From: Clostridium sp. CF012
GTDB lineage: Bacteria > Bacillota > Clostridia > Clostridiales > Clostridiaceae
Direction of reading: 5' to 3'
Length of the DNA stretch: 64,000 nt
Assembly: GCF_018861755.1 (NCBI RefSeq)
Contig: NZ_JAHLEF010000013.1
Coordinates: 57,087-121,086 of the forward strand
Position numbers and translations under genes: made by a program. The notes beneath the pieces are model-generated. The model had not been told where the DNA came from, did no database searches, and was given only the letters and a program-made list of their open reading frames with translations. Below, piece by piece: positions 24,227-31,890 of the stretch (position 1 is its first letter; each line of letters opens with the position of its first letter).

Positions 24227-25141
24227 ATGAATTCCTTAAATAAAAAAAAATTTATTATTCTTGATTCTACAGATAGGTGCTTTGATGAACCCTTATCCCA
24301 ATTACCACAAATTAAAAATCCAATTAAAAACTTTTTTAAAAATAAGCTTGCTGTCACTTCACTAATAGTACTAATAATTATTATCACAATGGTTATTTTG
24401 GGACCACTTTTCAGTGATTATCAATATGATAATCGCGATGTATATGCTAAAAACTTTAAACCCTCCCTTGACCATTTGTTTGGTACAGATGGATTTGGTA
24501 GAGATATTTTTATACGAGTATGTTTAGGAGGCAGAATATCTTTGCTTATTGGTATTATTACAGCCTCCATTAATTTAATAATTGGAATTATATATGGTGG
24601 TATATGTGCATATTATGGCGGTATTGTGGATGATATAATTATGAGAATAGTTGAAATAATATTATGTGTTCCTAATTTAATTATAATTCTTTTAATTTAT
24701 ATGATTCTTACCCCAAGCATAGTTGGTTTAATTATAGCAATGAGTTTAACCGGTTGGTGCACTATTGCCAAAATTGTTAGGGCCCAATTATTGCAGCTCA
24801 AAGAACAAGACTATATACTAGCTGCTCATTCACTAGGTGCATCCTCAGCAAGAATTATAAGTAACCATTTAATAGGTAATCTTATTAATACTGCCATAGT
24901 TATTATTTCCTTGGAAATCCCTTCAGTTATGCTTAATGAAGCTACTTTAAGTTATTTAGGTTTTGGTGTACAAGCCCCTGATTTAAGCTGGGGGTTAGTC
25001 GCTAATCAATCTCAGTTTGCCTTTATATTCTACCCCTATCAAACTTTTATACCCATTACTCTTATAGCCCTAACTATAATTTGTTTTAATTTTATAGGTG
25101 AGGGGTTACAAAATGTTTTTGATCCGAAATTTATAAATTAA
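24227..25141 (+). CDS. OppC/DppC-like ABC transporter permease, orphan
   Basis: A 304-residue inner-membrane permease of peptide/nickel importers. ACGGAGG precedes the ATG. After a cytoplasmic N-terminus there is one membrane segment (about 43-65), a loop with HLFGTDGFGRDIFIRVCLGGRISLLIG, and about five more segments. The binding-protein-dependent permease signature EQDYILAAHSLGASSARIISNHL contacts the ATPase. No OppB partner, binding protein or ATPase is adjacent, so the gene must pair with components encoded elsewhere or be a remnant of a dismantled operon. Confidence 0.87.
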   Translation: MNSLNKKKFIILDSTDRCFDEPLSQLPQIKNPIKNFFKNKLAVTSLIVLIIIITMVILGPLFSDYQYDNRDVYAKNFKPSLDHLFGTDGFGRDIFIRVCLGGRISLLIGIITASINLIIGIIYGGICAYYGGIVDDIIMRIVEIILCVPNLIIILLIYMILTPSIVGLIIAMSLTGWCTIAKIVRAQLLQLKEQDYILAAHSLGASSARIISNHLIGNLINTAIVIISLEIPSVMLNEATLSYLGFGVQAPDLSWGLVANQSQFAFIFYPYQTFIPITLIALTIICFNFIGEGLQNVFDPKFIN

Positions 25142-25190
25142 TACAGAATAAGATTCCACTGATGTGCCTATTTTATTTGGAGGTATCTAT

Positions 25191-26753
25191 ATGAAAAAAA
25201 GAGTTTTTATTATAGTTTTAAGCTTTATGTTTATTGCCATTTCTATTTTTCACTATTCCATGAATTATAAACAAAGGATAAAACCACCTTCTTCTACTTG
25301 GTCTAAAGAAGTTTTAATTTCTTCTGGTAATATTACTACAACTCCAAGTATATTAAGGTTTAATGGGAATTTTTTAGTAGCACATAACGATAATAACACC
25401 ATAAAACTATTATGCTTAGATACTCTTGGTAGACAAAAAAGTGCTAAAACTTTTTCTGCTAAAACTAATCTAACTACTAGCATAGAAATCTTTACAGACG
25501 ATGAATTTATTTATCTAAGCTGGTTTAATCATAATGATAAAGGTACCTCATTAAATACTTTGAAATTAGACAATAACCTTAATTTAATACAAGAATATGA
25601 AGACAAGCAGGTTAAAGAAAGAATCAAATTAGATGATCACGTAATGGCCCTGTCTTATAAAAATACAATCAAATTTATAGATTTAAAATCAAAAAAAAAT
25701 ACTATAATTAAAACAGGCTATGATCCGTCTTATATAGCAGGAACTAAACTTAATGATCAATATCTTATCTCATATATGGAAGGTTCTCAAGGTATTAACT
25801 ACTTTTATGTAAAAGATGGATTAGCCTCAAACACTAAACTTGCTGGTAAAGTTATTGAATGGAGCAGAGTTAGTTATACCGCTAGCGCTCTTTCTACGGA
25901 TGGTAAAAATGCATATATGCTTTTAGAATATAAGTATGTAGATCAATTAAATTGTCAAAAGCTTCTTACTTTTTCTCTAGCTAAGGATGACTACACGGTT
26001 ACAGAGTACACTGAAAAAGTTAATAATAGCCCTTTTTACAATACTATTTCTTTTAAATCTAATAATGCTGCTAAGTTTTTAATTGTTGGTGGTAGAGTAT
26101 TTGGGAAGAAAGAATTTTATACAAGTATTCTGGAAATAACGCTTGATGGCAACGCTATTTCTAATATTATACCCTTATCTAGATCTAGACATTCTTCTAT
26201 GTATCCCGCTGTTTATAATGATACTGTAATTTTTTGTGAATTTATAGCTAAGGATAAATTGAATGTTAATATGGTTTCTAGCAGAGAAGATTTTAGGAAA
26301 GCTCATAATTTCAATCGAAAATCTGAAGCAATACTTGCATTAAATGATACCTTTGAAAGCTGGATGTTTAGCATGGTATATATTCTTGTCTATGGCTCAC
26401 TTTGGATAATTCCTTCTATATGTATTTCTTCCATAGCTTCTATGTTTGAATATAAACTTCCAGATAAAAAAAGAAAATTATTATTTGTTTTTGTTTATTC
26501 TCTTATAATCTTAATTAAATGCTATTTTGTATACAATATTTCCTTTGATAAATATGCTTCATTTTTACCAAAATTTATTACTTTTCCTATTGGATTTGCT
26601 CTATCAGTTATAGTAAGTATACCCTGTTGCATTTATGCCTATAAAAAATACGCGGAAAATTTACAAAATAACGTTGTAGCATTATCACTATCCCTACCGC
26701 TAATAATAGATAGTTTACTTACTTTATATATTTTTGTACCTTTTATAAAATAA
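25191..26753 (+). CDS. membrane protein with large extracytoplasmic N-domain, function unknown
   Basis: A 520-residue protein. The ATG at 25191 is chosen for GGAGGTAT upstream. Residues about 5-22 form a signal anchor. The region from about 30 to 370 is hydrophilic, with recurring short beta-strand-like segments (SGNITTTPSILRFNGNFLVAHND, NNTIKLLCLDTLG, DEFIYLSWF), compatible with a beta-propeller. Four hydrophobic segments follow between about 385 and 520. I do not recognise a family. It sits 49 bases after the OppC-like gene and is probably co-transcribed. Its end overlaps the convergent PAP2 gene by 30 bp. Confidence 0.7.
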   Translation: MKKRVFIIVLSFMFIAISIFHYSMNYKQRIKPPSSTWSKEVLISSGNITTTPSILRFNGNFLVAHNDNNTIKLLCLDTLGRQKSAKTFSAKTNLTTSIEIFTDDEFIYLSWFNHNDKGTSLNTLKLDNNLNLIQEYEDKQVKERIKLDDHVMALSYKNTIKFIDLKSKKNTIIKTGYDPSYIAGTKLNDQYLISYMEGSQGINYFYVKDGLASNTKLAGKVIEWSRVSYTASALSTDGKNAYMLLEYKYVDQLNCQKLLTFSLAKDDYTVTEYTEKVNNSPFYNTISFKSNNAAKFLIVGGRVFGKKEFYTSILEITLDGNAISNIIPLSRSRHSSMYPAVYNDTVIFCEFIAKDKLNVNMVSSREDFRKAHNFNRKSEAILALNDTFESWMFSMVYILVYGSLWIIPSICISSIASMFEYKLPDKKRKLLFVFVYSLIILIKCYFVYNISFDKYASFLPKFITFPIGFALSVIVSIPCCIYAYKKYAENLQNNVVALSLSLPLIIDSLLTLYIFVPFIK

Positions 26754-27365
26754 GATAACGATATCTTCTTTTTTAGCATTATTTATAAATCTAAATATTA
26801 CTTCACTTAATAGCATAGCAAATACCAAATCCAATACCACATGTTGCTTAACAAATTGGGTAGATATAATTATAAGTATTCCTATTATATTAAAAATAAA
26901 ACTTATAATTATATTGTTTTCAGTACCATTAATTCCTTTCATAATAATATAAGTTGTTATGACGTGCATACTTGGAAAGCAATTAAAAGGATTATCATAT
27001 TTATAAATCAAATTTACTAATTTAGATAATATATCTGAACCAGCGACTATTGGTCTAGGCACTGTAGTTTGAAAAATTGCATATATAATATAACATATCA
27101 CTAGACCAATATTTAAACTAATAAGAGAAGTATAATAAGTTTTACGGTTTTTCATACATAGATATATTAATCCTATAACAATATATCCATACCAGGTTAT
27201 ATATGGTAGTATAAATATTTTTAGAAATGGTATTGTCTGATCTACATTTGTTATTAAACTATTTATATCTCCATCTCCATTATTTAAGAGTTTATAAAAA
27301 ATAATAGAAACTGCAATAGATGCCATAAAACTTAATGCAATTAAGTCACTTTTTAATTTTTTCAT
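26724..27365 (-). CDS. PAP2-family phosphatase-like membrane protein
   Basis: A 213-residue protein with about six hydrophobic helices. The PAP2 motifs can be traced: TTVPRP as a weak C1, NCFPSMHVITTYI for C2, and FVKQHVVLDLVFAM for C3, with the conserved His in each of the last two. It would dephosphorylate lipid phosphates or resemble inositolphosphotransferases of the same fold. The 3' end overlaps the convergent membrane-protein gene by 30 bp. AAAGGAGAT precedes the ATG. Confidence 0.82.
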   Translation of the reverse strand: MKKLKSDLIALSFMASIAVSIIFYKLLNNGDGDINSLITNVDQTIPFLKIFILPYITWYGYIVIGLIYLCMKNRKTYYTSLISLNIGLVICYIIYAIFQTTVPRPIVAGSDILSKLVNLIYKYDNPFNCFPSMHVITTYIIMKGINGTENNIIISFIFNIIGILIIISTQFVKQHVVLDLVFAMLLSEVIFRFINNAKKEDIVILFYKRYKNI

Positions 27366-27489
27366 AAAATCTCCTTTCTAAGCTAGCCTTAATCAATATC
27401 ACTAATTTAAATATATATTTTATATACATTTTCTTCAGTATGTGGATTATTATTCATGTTTTTTTAAAAGTGTCAATTTTTAAGATATA

Positions 27490-27525
27490 AAAAAAAGCTT
27501 AAGTATCGCTACTTAAGCTTTTTTT
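27490..27525. terminator. Bidirectional terminator after tRNA-Thr
   Basis: A perfect 16-bp stem (27490-27505 with 27510-27525) and a TCGC loop, A7 before and T7 after, ends the tRNA transcript on the minus strand. Confidence 0.9.
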
Positions 27526-27539
27526 CTATGTTATAAAAT

Positions 27540-27615
27540 TGGAGCTGAAAAAGGGGATCGAACCCTCGACCTACGCGTTACGAGTGCGTTACTCTACCAA
27601 CTGAGCTATTTCAGC
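27540..27615 (-). tRNA. tRNA-Thr(CGU)
   Basis: Acceptor GCTGAAA/TTTCAGC, anticodon loop CTCGTAA with anticodon CGT, encoded CCA. It is a single gene following the TM2-domain gene. Confidence 0.96.
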
Positions 27616-27619
27616 ATAT

Positions 27620-27644
27620 CTAAAGAGGGTTTAATCCTCTTTAG
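27620..27644 (-). terminator. Hairpin overlapping the TM2 gene stop codon
   Basis: CTAAAGAGG pairs with CCTCTTTAG; the stem includes the stop codon of the TM2 gene. No T run is present, so termination is uncertain and it may instead be a processing site before the tRNA. Confidence 0.4.
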
Positions 27645-27967
27645 TAGTTATATATATTTTTATTTAATTGTAACCCATTTATATCAGTAAATGAATTAGT
27701 AGCAATTGTAATCAGATCAACTAATACCCATATCCCAAAACCGCCAAAGGTTAAAATCATTAAAATTCCTGTACCAATTTTGCCTACATAAAATCTATGA
27801 ATGCCGATTCCTCCAAGAAAAACACAAAGTAATAGTGCAACTAACCAGTTTTTATCACTAATAGTCCTTACTTCAGTCTTATTCTGTTGAATTAATAAAT
27901 TGATACCACAGGTTTTACAAAAATTAGATCCATCATCATTTTGAGACCCACAATTATGACAGAACAT
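27641..27967 (-). CDS. TM2-domain protein with N-terminal zinc ribbon
   Basis: A 108-residue protein. Residues 1-22 form a zinc ribbon with CHNC and CKTC. Residues about 40-95 form the TM2 domain: two helices flanking a short turn with GGIGIHRFYVGKIGTGILMI and GIWVLVDLITI. Such proteins are small membrane proteins of unclear role, common in Firmicutes. AAAGGGTGAT precedes the ATG. It lies between the parMR pair and tRNA-Thr. Confidence 0.87.
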   Translation of the reverse strand: MFCHNCGSQNDDGSNFCKTCGINLLIQQNKTEVRTISDKNWLVALLLCVFLGGIGIHRFYVGKIGTGILMILTFGGFGIWVLVDLITIATNSFTDINGLQLNKNIYNY

Positions 27968-28087
27968 AAAATCACCCTTTTCACATTATTTTAAATATCA
28001 TATTCACATTTTATCATATGTGGCCACATTTTACTATATGCATGTCATTTATCTAATTAAAAGGAGTAGCCTGGCCACCACTCCAAA

Positions 28088-28477
28088 CTATAGAGACATA
28101 TCTTTCACACAATTAAGTTTTTTTCTATAATCATTTTCAATAGAATCTATATCCTTCTCTTGCTGTTCTCTTTTTAGTTTTTTTGCAGTATTGGTATCGT
28201 TAACTTGTGGTATTGAATTTGGTGTAGCACTTTTAAAAAGCTCTCCAACTATATTACCTATATATTCTTTAACTTCAGGATTATCTAAAATGTTTGCAAT
28301 ATCTACTGTATCTAATTGCTTAACTTTATTCCCATAGTCCCTGTAAAATCTTAGAGCCTGCTTTATAAGTTTAGAATTATTGATACCCTTCTTCTCCATA
28401 TTGCTCACATAAGTAATCAAGTCTTTATCTGTATCCTCTCCTAAATTTGATGATACAGTTTTACGGAGTGCTCCCAT
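28088..28477 (-). CDS. parR: ParR-like DNA-binding adaptor of a ParM-type segregation system
   Basis: A 129-residue protein placed directly after the actin-like gene (2-base gap). It has an N-terminal ribbon-helix-helix-like part (TDKDLITYVSNMEKKGINNSKLIKQALRFYRDYG) and a charged, coiled C-terminus (KKLKREQQEKDIDSIENDYRKKL), the usual layout of ParR adaptors that bind centromere repeats and cap the filament. The assignment comes mainly from size, fold pattern and position. A weak GGAGT/ACTCC hairpin with T4 follows at 28059-28084. Confidence 0.72.
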   Translation of the reverse strand: MGALRKTVSSNLGEDTDKDLITYVSNMEKKGINNSKLIKQALRFYRDYGNKVKQLDTVDIANILDNPEVKEYIGNIVGELFKSATPNSIPQVNDTNTAKKLKREQQEKDIDSIENDYRKKLNCVKDMSL

Positions 28478-28479
28478 GA

Positions 28480-29535
28480 TTATTGTCCTGCTTCTGTAGT
28501 TGCAGCAGCTTCTTTATTTCCATCTAAGTATTCAAGCACTAACAATTCTTTATATCTTTCAGCAAATAATATAGCATTAGCACATTGAGGATCTTTATTA
28601 TCTATTAGTTTTGGCGCAGTTTTTTTGAACTCAGTTTGTAAATAGTCTAGTAATAAATCAGCTGGCCCGCCTATTATTCTTATATCTTTACAAGTATTCG
28701 GTTTAAAAGAACTATTAATTGAGCTAATTGCTTTCTCTACATAAGGCCTTAACACTAAGTCCTTAATGTCTTGTAATACATTTGTTTCTCCAAAAGGTAG
28801 TTCATCGTCTTCTAAGTATTCAATAGCATCTGATATATCATAATTTCCGTCAGAGCCTTCAGCAGAGTTAAACTTAGTAAGCAAGGCTTCTATTGTTGGC
28901 TCAAAACCATGTTGAGCAAAACTACTAGCCTTAGTCATTCCAAGCACCTTGTTACCAAATTCATCTTTTTCATATTTCCATTGAGATACATCTAAAGTAC
29001 CACCACCAAAGTCAAGTAACAACATTGGATAATTAAACATTTCCATAGTCTCCGCACTTAATGTTCCACCTTGTTTAAATACTTGTACATCTAATATTTC
29101 AATATCATATGTTATATTGTTTATTGTTATGGATTGTCTTTCCATCTTCTTGATTTCATTTTTAAGTGGAATACTGTGATCTATATAGTATTCCGCAGGA
29201 AGTCCCACAGCAAGTCTTACCTTTATCTTAGTATCACCTTTAAAGCTTAGTGCAATAGCATTAAGTAAGTTCAACTTATAATGATCTGACATGTATTTGT
29301 TAGATTCCATATTAAGTTTACCTTCTTTGTTACCTACTGTATAAAACTTCCCATTCCAAGTGACATTACTTATTCCAGTAGCCCTTGACCCATGCTTACT
29401 TACAGAAGATACTCTACTAGCAAATATTACATTGGTACTTGTTTTTGTAAAGGTATTTCCTATGTCTACAGTTAATACGGAGGCCAACACTTTGTTTAGC
29501 ACAGGGTATTTTTTTGATATATCTGTTAAGTTCAT
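28480..29535 (-). CDS. parM: ParM/Alp-like actin-type segregation ATPase
   Basis: A 351-residue actin-fold ATPase of the plasmid segregation group. GGAGGAAAGAAAA precedes the ATG. The phosphate-1 loop is TVDIGNTFTKT (about 22-32), the phosphate-2 loop LLLDFGGGTLDVS (about 170-182) and the adenosine motif RIIGGPADLL (about 287-296). An Ala/Glu-rich tail ends the protein. Such proteins polymerise to push plasmid copies apart and are normally on plasmids or phages, yet this copy lies among core chromosomal genes 24 kb from oriC. With the ParR-like gene and upstream repeats it forms a complete parMRC-type cassette. Confidence 0.87.
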   Translation of the reverse strand: MNLTDISKKYPVLNKVLASVLTVDIGNTFTKTSTNVIFASRVSSVSKHGSRATGISNVTWNGKFYTVGNKEGKLNMESNKYMSDHYKLNLLNAIALSFKGDTKIKVRLAVGLPAEYYIDHSIPLKNEIKKMERQSITINNITYDIEILDVQVFKQGGTLSAETMEMFNYPMLLLDFGGGTLDVSQWKYEKDEFGNKVLGMTKASSFAQHGFEPTIEALLTKFNSAEGSDGNYDISDAIEYLEDDELPFGETNVLQDIKDLVLRPYVEKAISSINSSFKPNTCKDIRIIGGPADLLLDYLQTEFKKTAPKLIDNKDPQCANAILFAERYKELLVLEYLDGNKEAAATTEAGQ

Positions 29536-29619
29536 TTTTCTTTCCTCCTAATTATTTCATTTAATGGTTTGTATTTATATATTCTGTATTTTAATGTAAA
29601 CTCCTTCTTTTATAACAAA

Positions 29620-30026
29620 ATATTTTATAAACATTTGTAAGATTATATGTAAATGTTTACATAACTACTTGTAAACATATATAGATATATCTACAAATGT
29701 TTATATATCTATACTAAAACGAAAATAGGATAAGAAAACTTATAAAGTTTCCTTATCCTATCATACTAAACTACTTAAATTGCTATTAATTATATAACTC
29801 CCATGAAATTCACTAAATTGAGGTGTACATAAGAGATTTTCGAAAACATAACTTGATTGTCTACTACTTAATTGCCTGGTTCTAGGGTCCGTTCCTCTCT
29901 CTGAGGCACAATATTGCCGTGATAAAGTGATAACTGTGTATAATATCTACATTTATCTACCTATTTGTAAATGTTTATATATATCTACATTTGTAGATAT
30001 ATATATAAATGTAGATATATATCTAC
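29620..30026. repeat. Candidate parC centromere: two clusters of 12-bp TGTAAATGTTTA-type repeats
   Basis: Cluster 1 (29620-29715) holds TAAACATTTGTA at 29628, the palindrome GTAAATGTTTAC at 29649, a GTAAACAT at 29671 and TACAAATGTTTA at 29692. Cluster 2 (29941-30026) holds TGTAAATGTTTA at 29966 and an inverted repeat of ATATATCTACATTT. Repeats upstream of parM are the usual site bound by ParR. Function is inferred from position and pattern. Confidence 0.65.
29725..29761 (-). terminator. 17-bp hairpin between the two repeat clusters
   Basis: The arms at 29725-29741 and 29745-29761 pair with a single mismatch around a 3-base loop. On the minus strand TATTTTCGTTTT follows, so it could end transcripts coming from dnaB before parMR, or be part of the centromere. 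Confidence 0.5.
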
Positions 30027-30150
30027 TAGTCCAAATGCCCTTATCAGCCCATTCTATACACATTTATCTAATAAATAAAAATTTATATATAGGAATTCAC
30101 TACACAAAAATAGACGTTAAATTAATCTAAATAACGTCATTAATTTCTAC

Positions 30151-30176
30151 CAACATATACTTTTAGTTATACCATC
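30151..30176 (+). repeat. Partial extra end of the long-palindrome repeat
   Basis: CAACATATACTTTTAGTTAT and the following ACCATC match the right arm of copy C with few changes, but the left part is missing. It lies about 30 bases before copy C and looks like a remnant of another insertion or of a rearrangement. Confidence 0.6.
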
Positions 30177-30207
30177 AAAAAAACAATATCAATTTTCGAA
30201 ATAAATT

Positions 30208-30438
30208 TTTTTTCTTAGAGGTTGCTAACAAAAGTATATGTCGTGTAAAATGCGTTTGAGCAAGCTCTAGTAATTCAAAATTTATTTTATTTGTAGCAGC
30301 GTTAAGAAAATCGCATGTTTGAGCGAAGCGAGTTTGCGATTTTTAGCAGATACAAATAAAATAAATTTTAGAATTACTTAGCGACGCGAACGCATTTCTA
30401 GCAACATATACTTTTGTTATAGCATCCTCTAAGAAAAA
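30208..30438 (+). repeat. Dispersed long-palindrome repeat, copy C (full length)
   Basis: A 231-base palindrome next to the dnaB stop codon. Ends are TTTTTTCTTAGAGG and CCTCTAAGAAAAA, arms include AAAAGTATATG and ACATATACTTTTG, and the central hairpin is AAAATCGCA/TGCGATTTT. Relative to copy A, paired positions change together (C-G here, T-A there), so the fold is kept. A partial extra end lies at 30151-30176. Confidence 0.88.
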
Positions 30439-30462
30439 TTTTCAGTCTACATAAATTATTAT

Positions 30463-31794
30463 CTAATCTCTATGAATAACATCCAGCCTTGCAAATTTAC
30501 TGAATTGACCTATCCATGCAAGTCTTACTGTACCTACAGGACCATTCCTTTGTTTTGCTATTATAAGCTCTGCTACGTTCTTATCTTCTGTCTCAGGGTC
30601 ATAATACTCATCCCTATATAAGAACATAACAAGGTCAGCATCCTGCTCAATAGATCCTGATTCTCTAAGGTCCGATAGCATAGGTCGATGGTCAGCTCTT
30701 TGCTCTGGCGCACGTGATAACTGTGAGAGCGCGATAACTGGACACTGCATCTCTTTTGCAAGGGCTTTAATAGATCTTGATATTTCTGATACCTCTTGTT
30801 GTCTACTTTCTGGATTACTACCAGACATAAGTTGAAGGTAATCTATAACTATCATATCTATACCATGCTCCATTTTAAGTTTTCTGCATTTTGAACGCAT
30901 ATCCATAACGGAAGTTCCTGCTGTATCATCAATGAATATTTTAGCAGCAGCTAGTGGCCCGGAGGCTTTCGCTATGTTTTCCCAGTCCTTATCTTCTAAA
31001 CTACCATGTCTAAGCTTTGACATATCAACATTTGCCTCTGAACAAAGTAATTTATAGGAAAGCTGTTCCTTAGACATTTCCAGTGAAAATATGGCTACAC
31101 TTTTTCCTCCCCTAAGGGCCGCATATTCAGCTAAATTTAGTGCAAATGTAGTTTTACCCATAGAAGGCCTGGCAGCAATAAGAATCATGTCTCCCTTTTG
31201 GAATCCAGCGGTTTTCTCATCGAGTTCTGGGAACCCACTAGATATTCCTGTTGTTTCTCCTTTATTATTAAAGATTCTTTCTATTTCTAAGAATCCTCTC
31301 TCAAGTACAGTATTCATTGGTTCAAAGTCACTTGAATTTTTTCTCTCAGCTATATTAAAGACTTTTTGCTCTGCAAGATCCATAACTGCCTCTACATCGT
31401 CTTGCTTATTATAACAATTTTCCATAATCTCCGTAGACGCTCTAATAAGTTTTCTTAAAATAGACTTATCATCTACAATTTTTATGTAAGAACTTAAATT
31501 AGCAGTAGAGGGTATTGAGTTACTTATCTCTGTAATATAAGTGATTCCCCCTGAGGCTTCCAGTTTTTCAGAAGAACGTAAATGCTCCAGTAGTGTAATC
31601 ATATCAATAGGTGTGTCCTTTTGATATAAATCGAAAATAGCATTAAATATAACTTTATGAGAATCTCTATAAAAATCATCGCCTTTTAAAACCTCTACTG
31701 CACGTGATATGGCAGTTTTATCTATTAGCATTGATCCAATTACTGATTGCTCTGCTTCTAAGTTATAAGGCAGACTTCTAAGAGGTGTATCCAT
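30463..31794 (-). CDS. dnaB: replicative DNA helicase
   Basis: A 443-residue hexameric helicase that opens DNA at the fork. The second ATG (31794) is preferred because AGGAGA lies 10 bases before it; the first in-frame ATG (31803) is only one base from that site. The N-terminal helical domain occupies residues 1-110 (PYNLEAEQSVIGSMLIDK), followed by a linker and the RecA-type core with Walker A ARPSMGKTT (near 210), Walker B-type VIDYLQLM (near 310) and the SDLRESGSIEQDADLVMFLYRD region (near 380). It is loaded by the DnaD and loader proteins encoded at 5.6-7.5 kb. Confidence 0.97.
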   Translation of the reverse strand: MDTPLRSLPYNLEAEQSVIGSMLIDKTAISRAVEVLKGDDFYRDSHKVIFNAIFDLYQKDTPIDMITLLEHLRSSEKLEASGGITYITEISNSIPSTANLSSYIKIVDDKSILRKLIRASTEIMENCYNKQDDVEAVMDLAEQKVFNIAERKNSSDFEPMNTVLERGFLEIERIFNNKGETTGISSGFPELDEKTAGFQKGDMILIAARPSMGKTTFALNLAEYAALRGGKSVAIFSLEMSKEQLSYKLLCSEANVDMSKLRHGSLEDKDWENIAKASGPLAAAKIFIDDTAGTSVMDMRSKCRKLKMEHGIDMIVIDYLQLMSGSNPESRQQEVSEISRSIKALAKEMQCPVIALSQLSRAPEQRADHRPMLSDLRESGSIEQDADLVMFLYRDEYYDPETEDKNVAELIIAKQRNGPVGTVRLAWIGQFSKFARLDVIHRD

Positions 31795-31890
31795 TTTTTT
31801 CATCTCTCCTAAAGTAATGTTTATGCCCTGCTAATATCGCAACACCGAAGGTGATGATTAACAGGGCCATTAATTATAGTTACTTGTTTT

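Noticed and set aside
29927..30130. A 67-codon plus-strand frame in the parM upstream region
   Set aside because: It consists of translated AT-rich repeats, has no ribosome site and lies in the candidate centromere.
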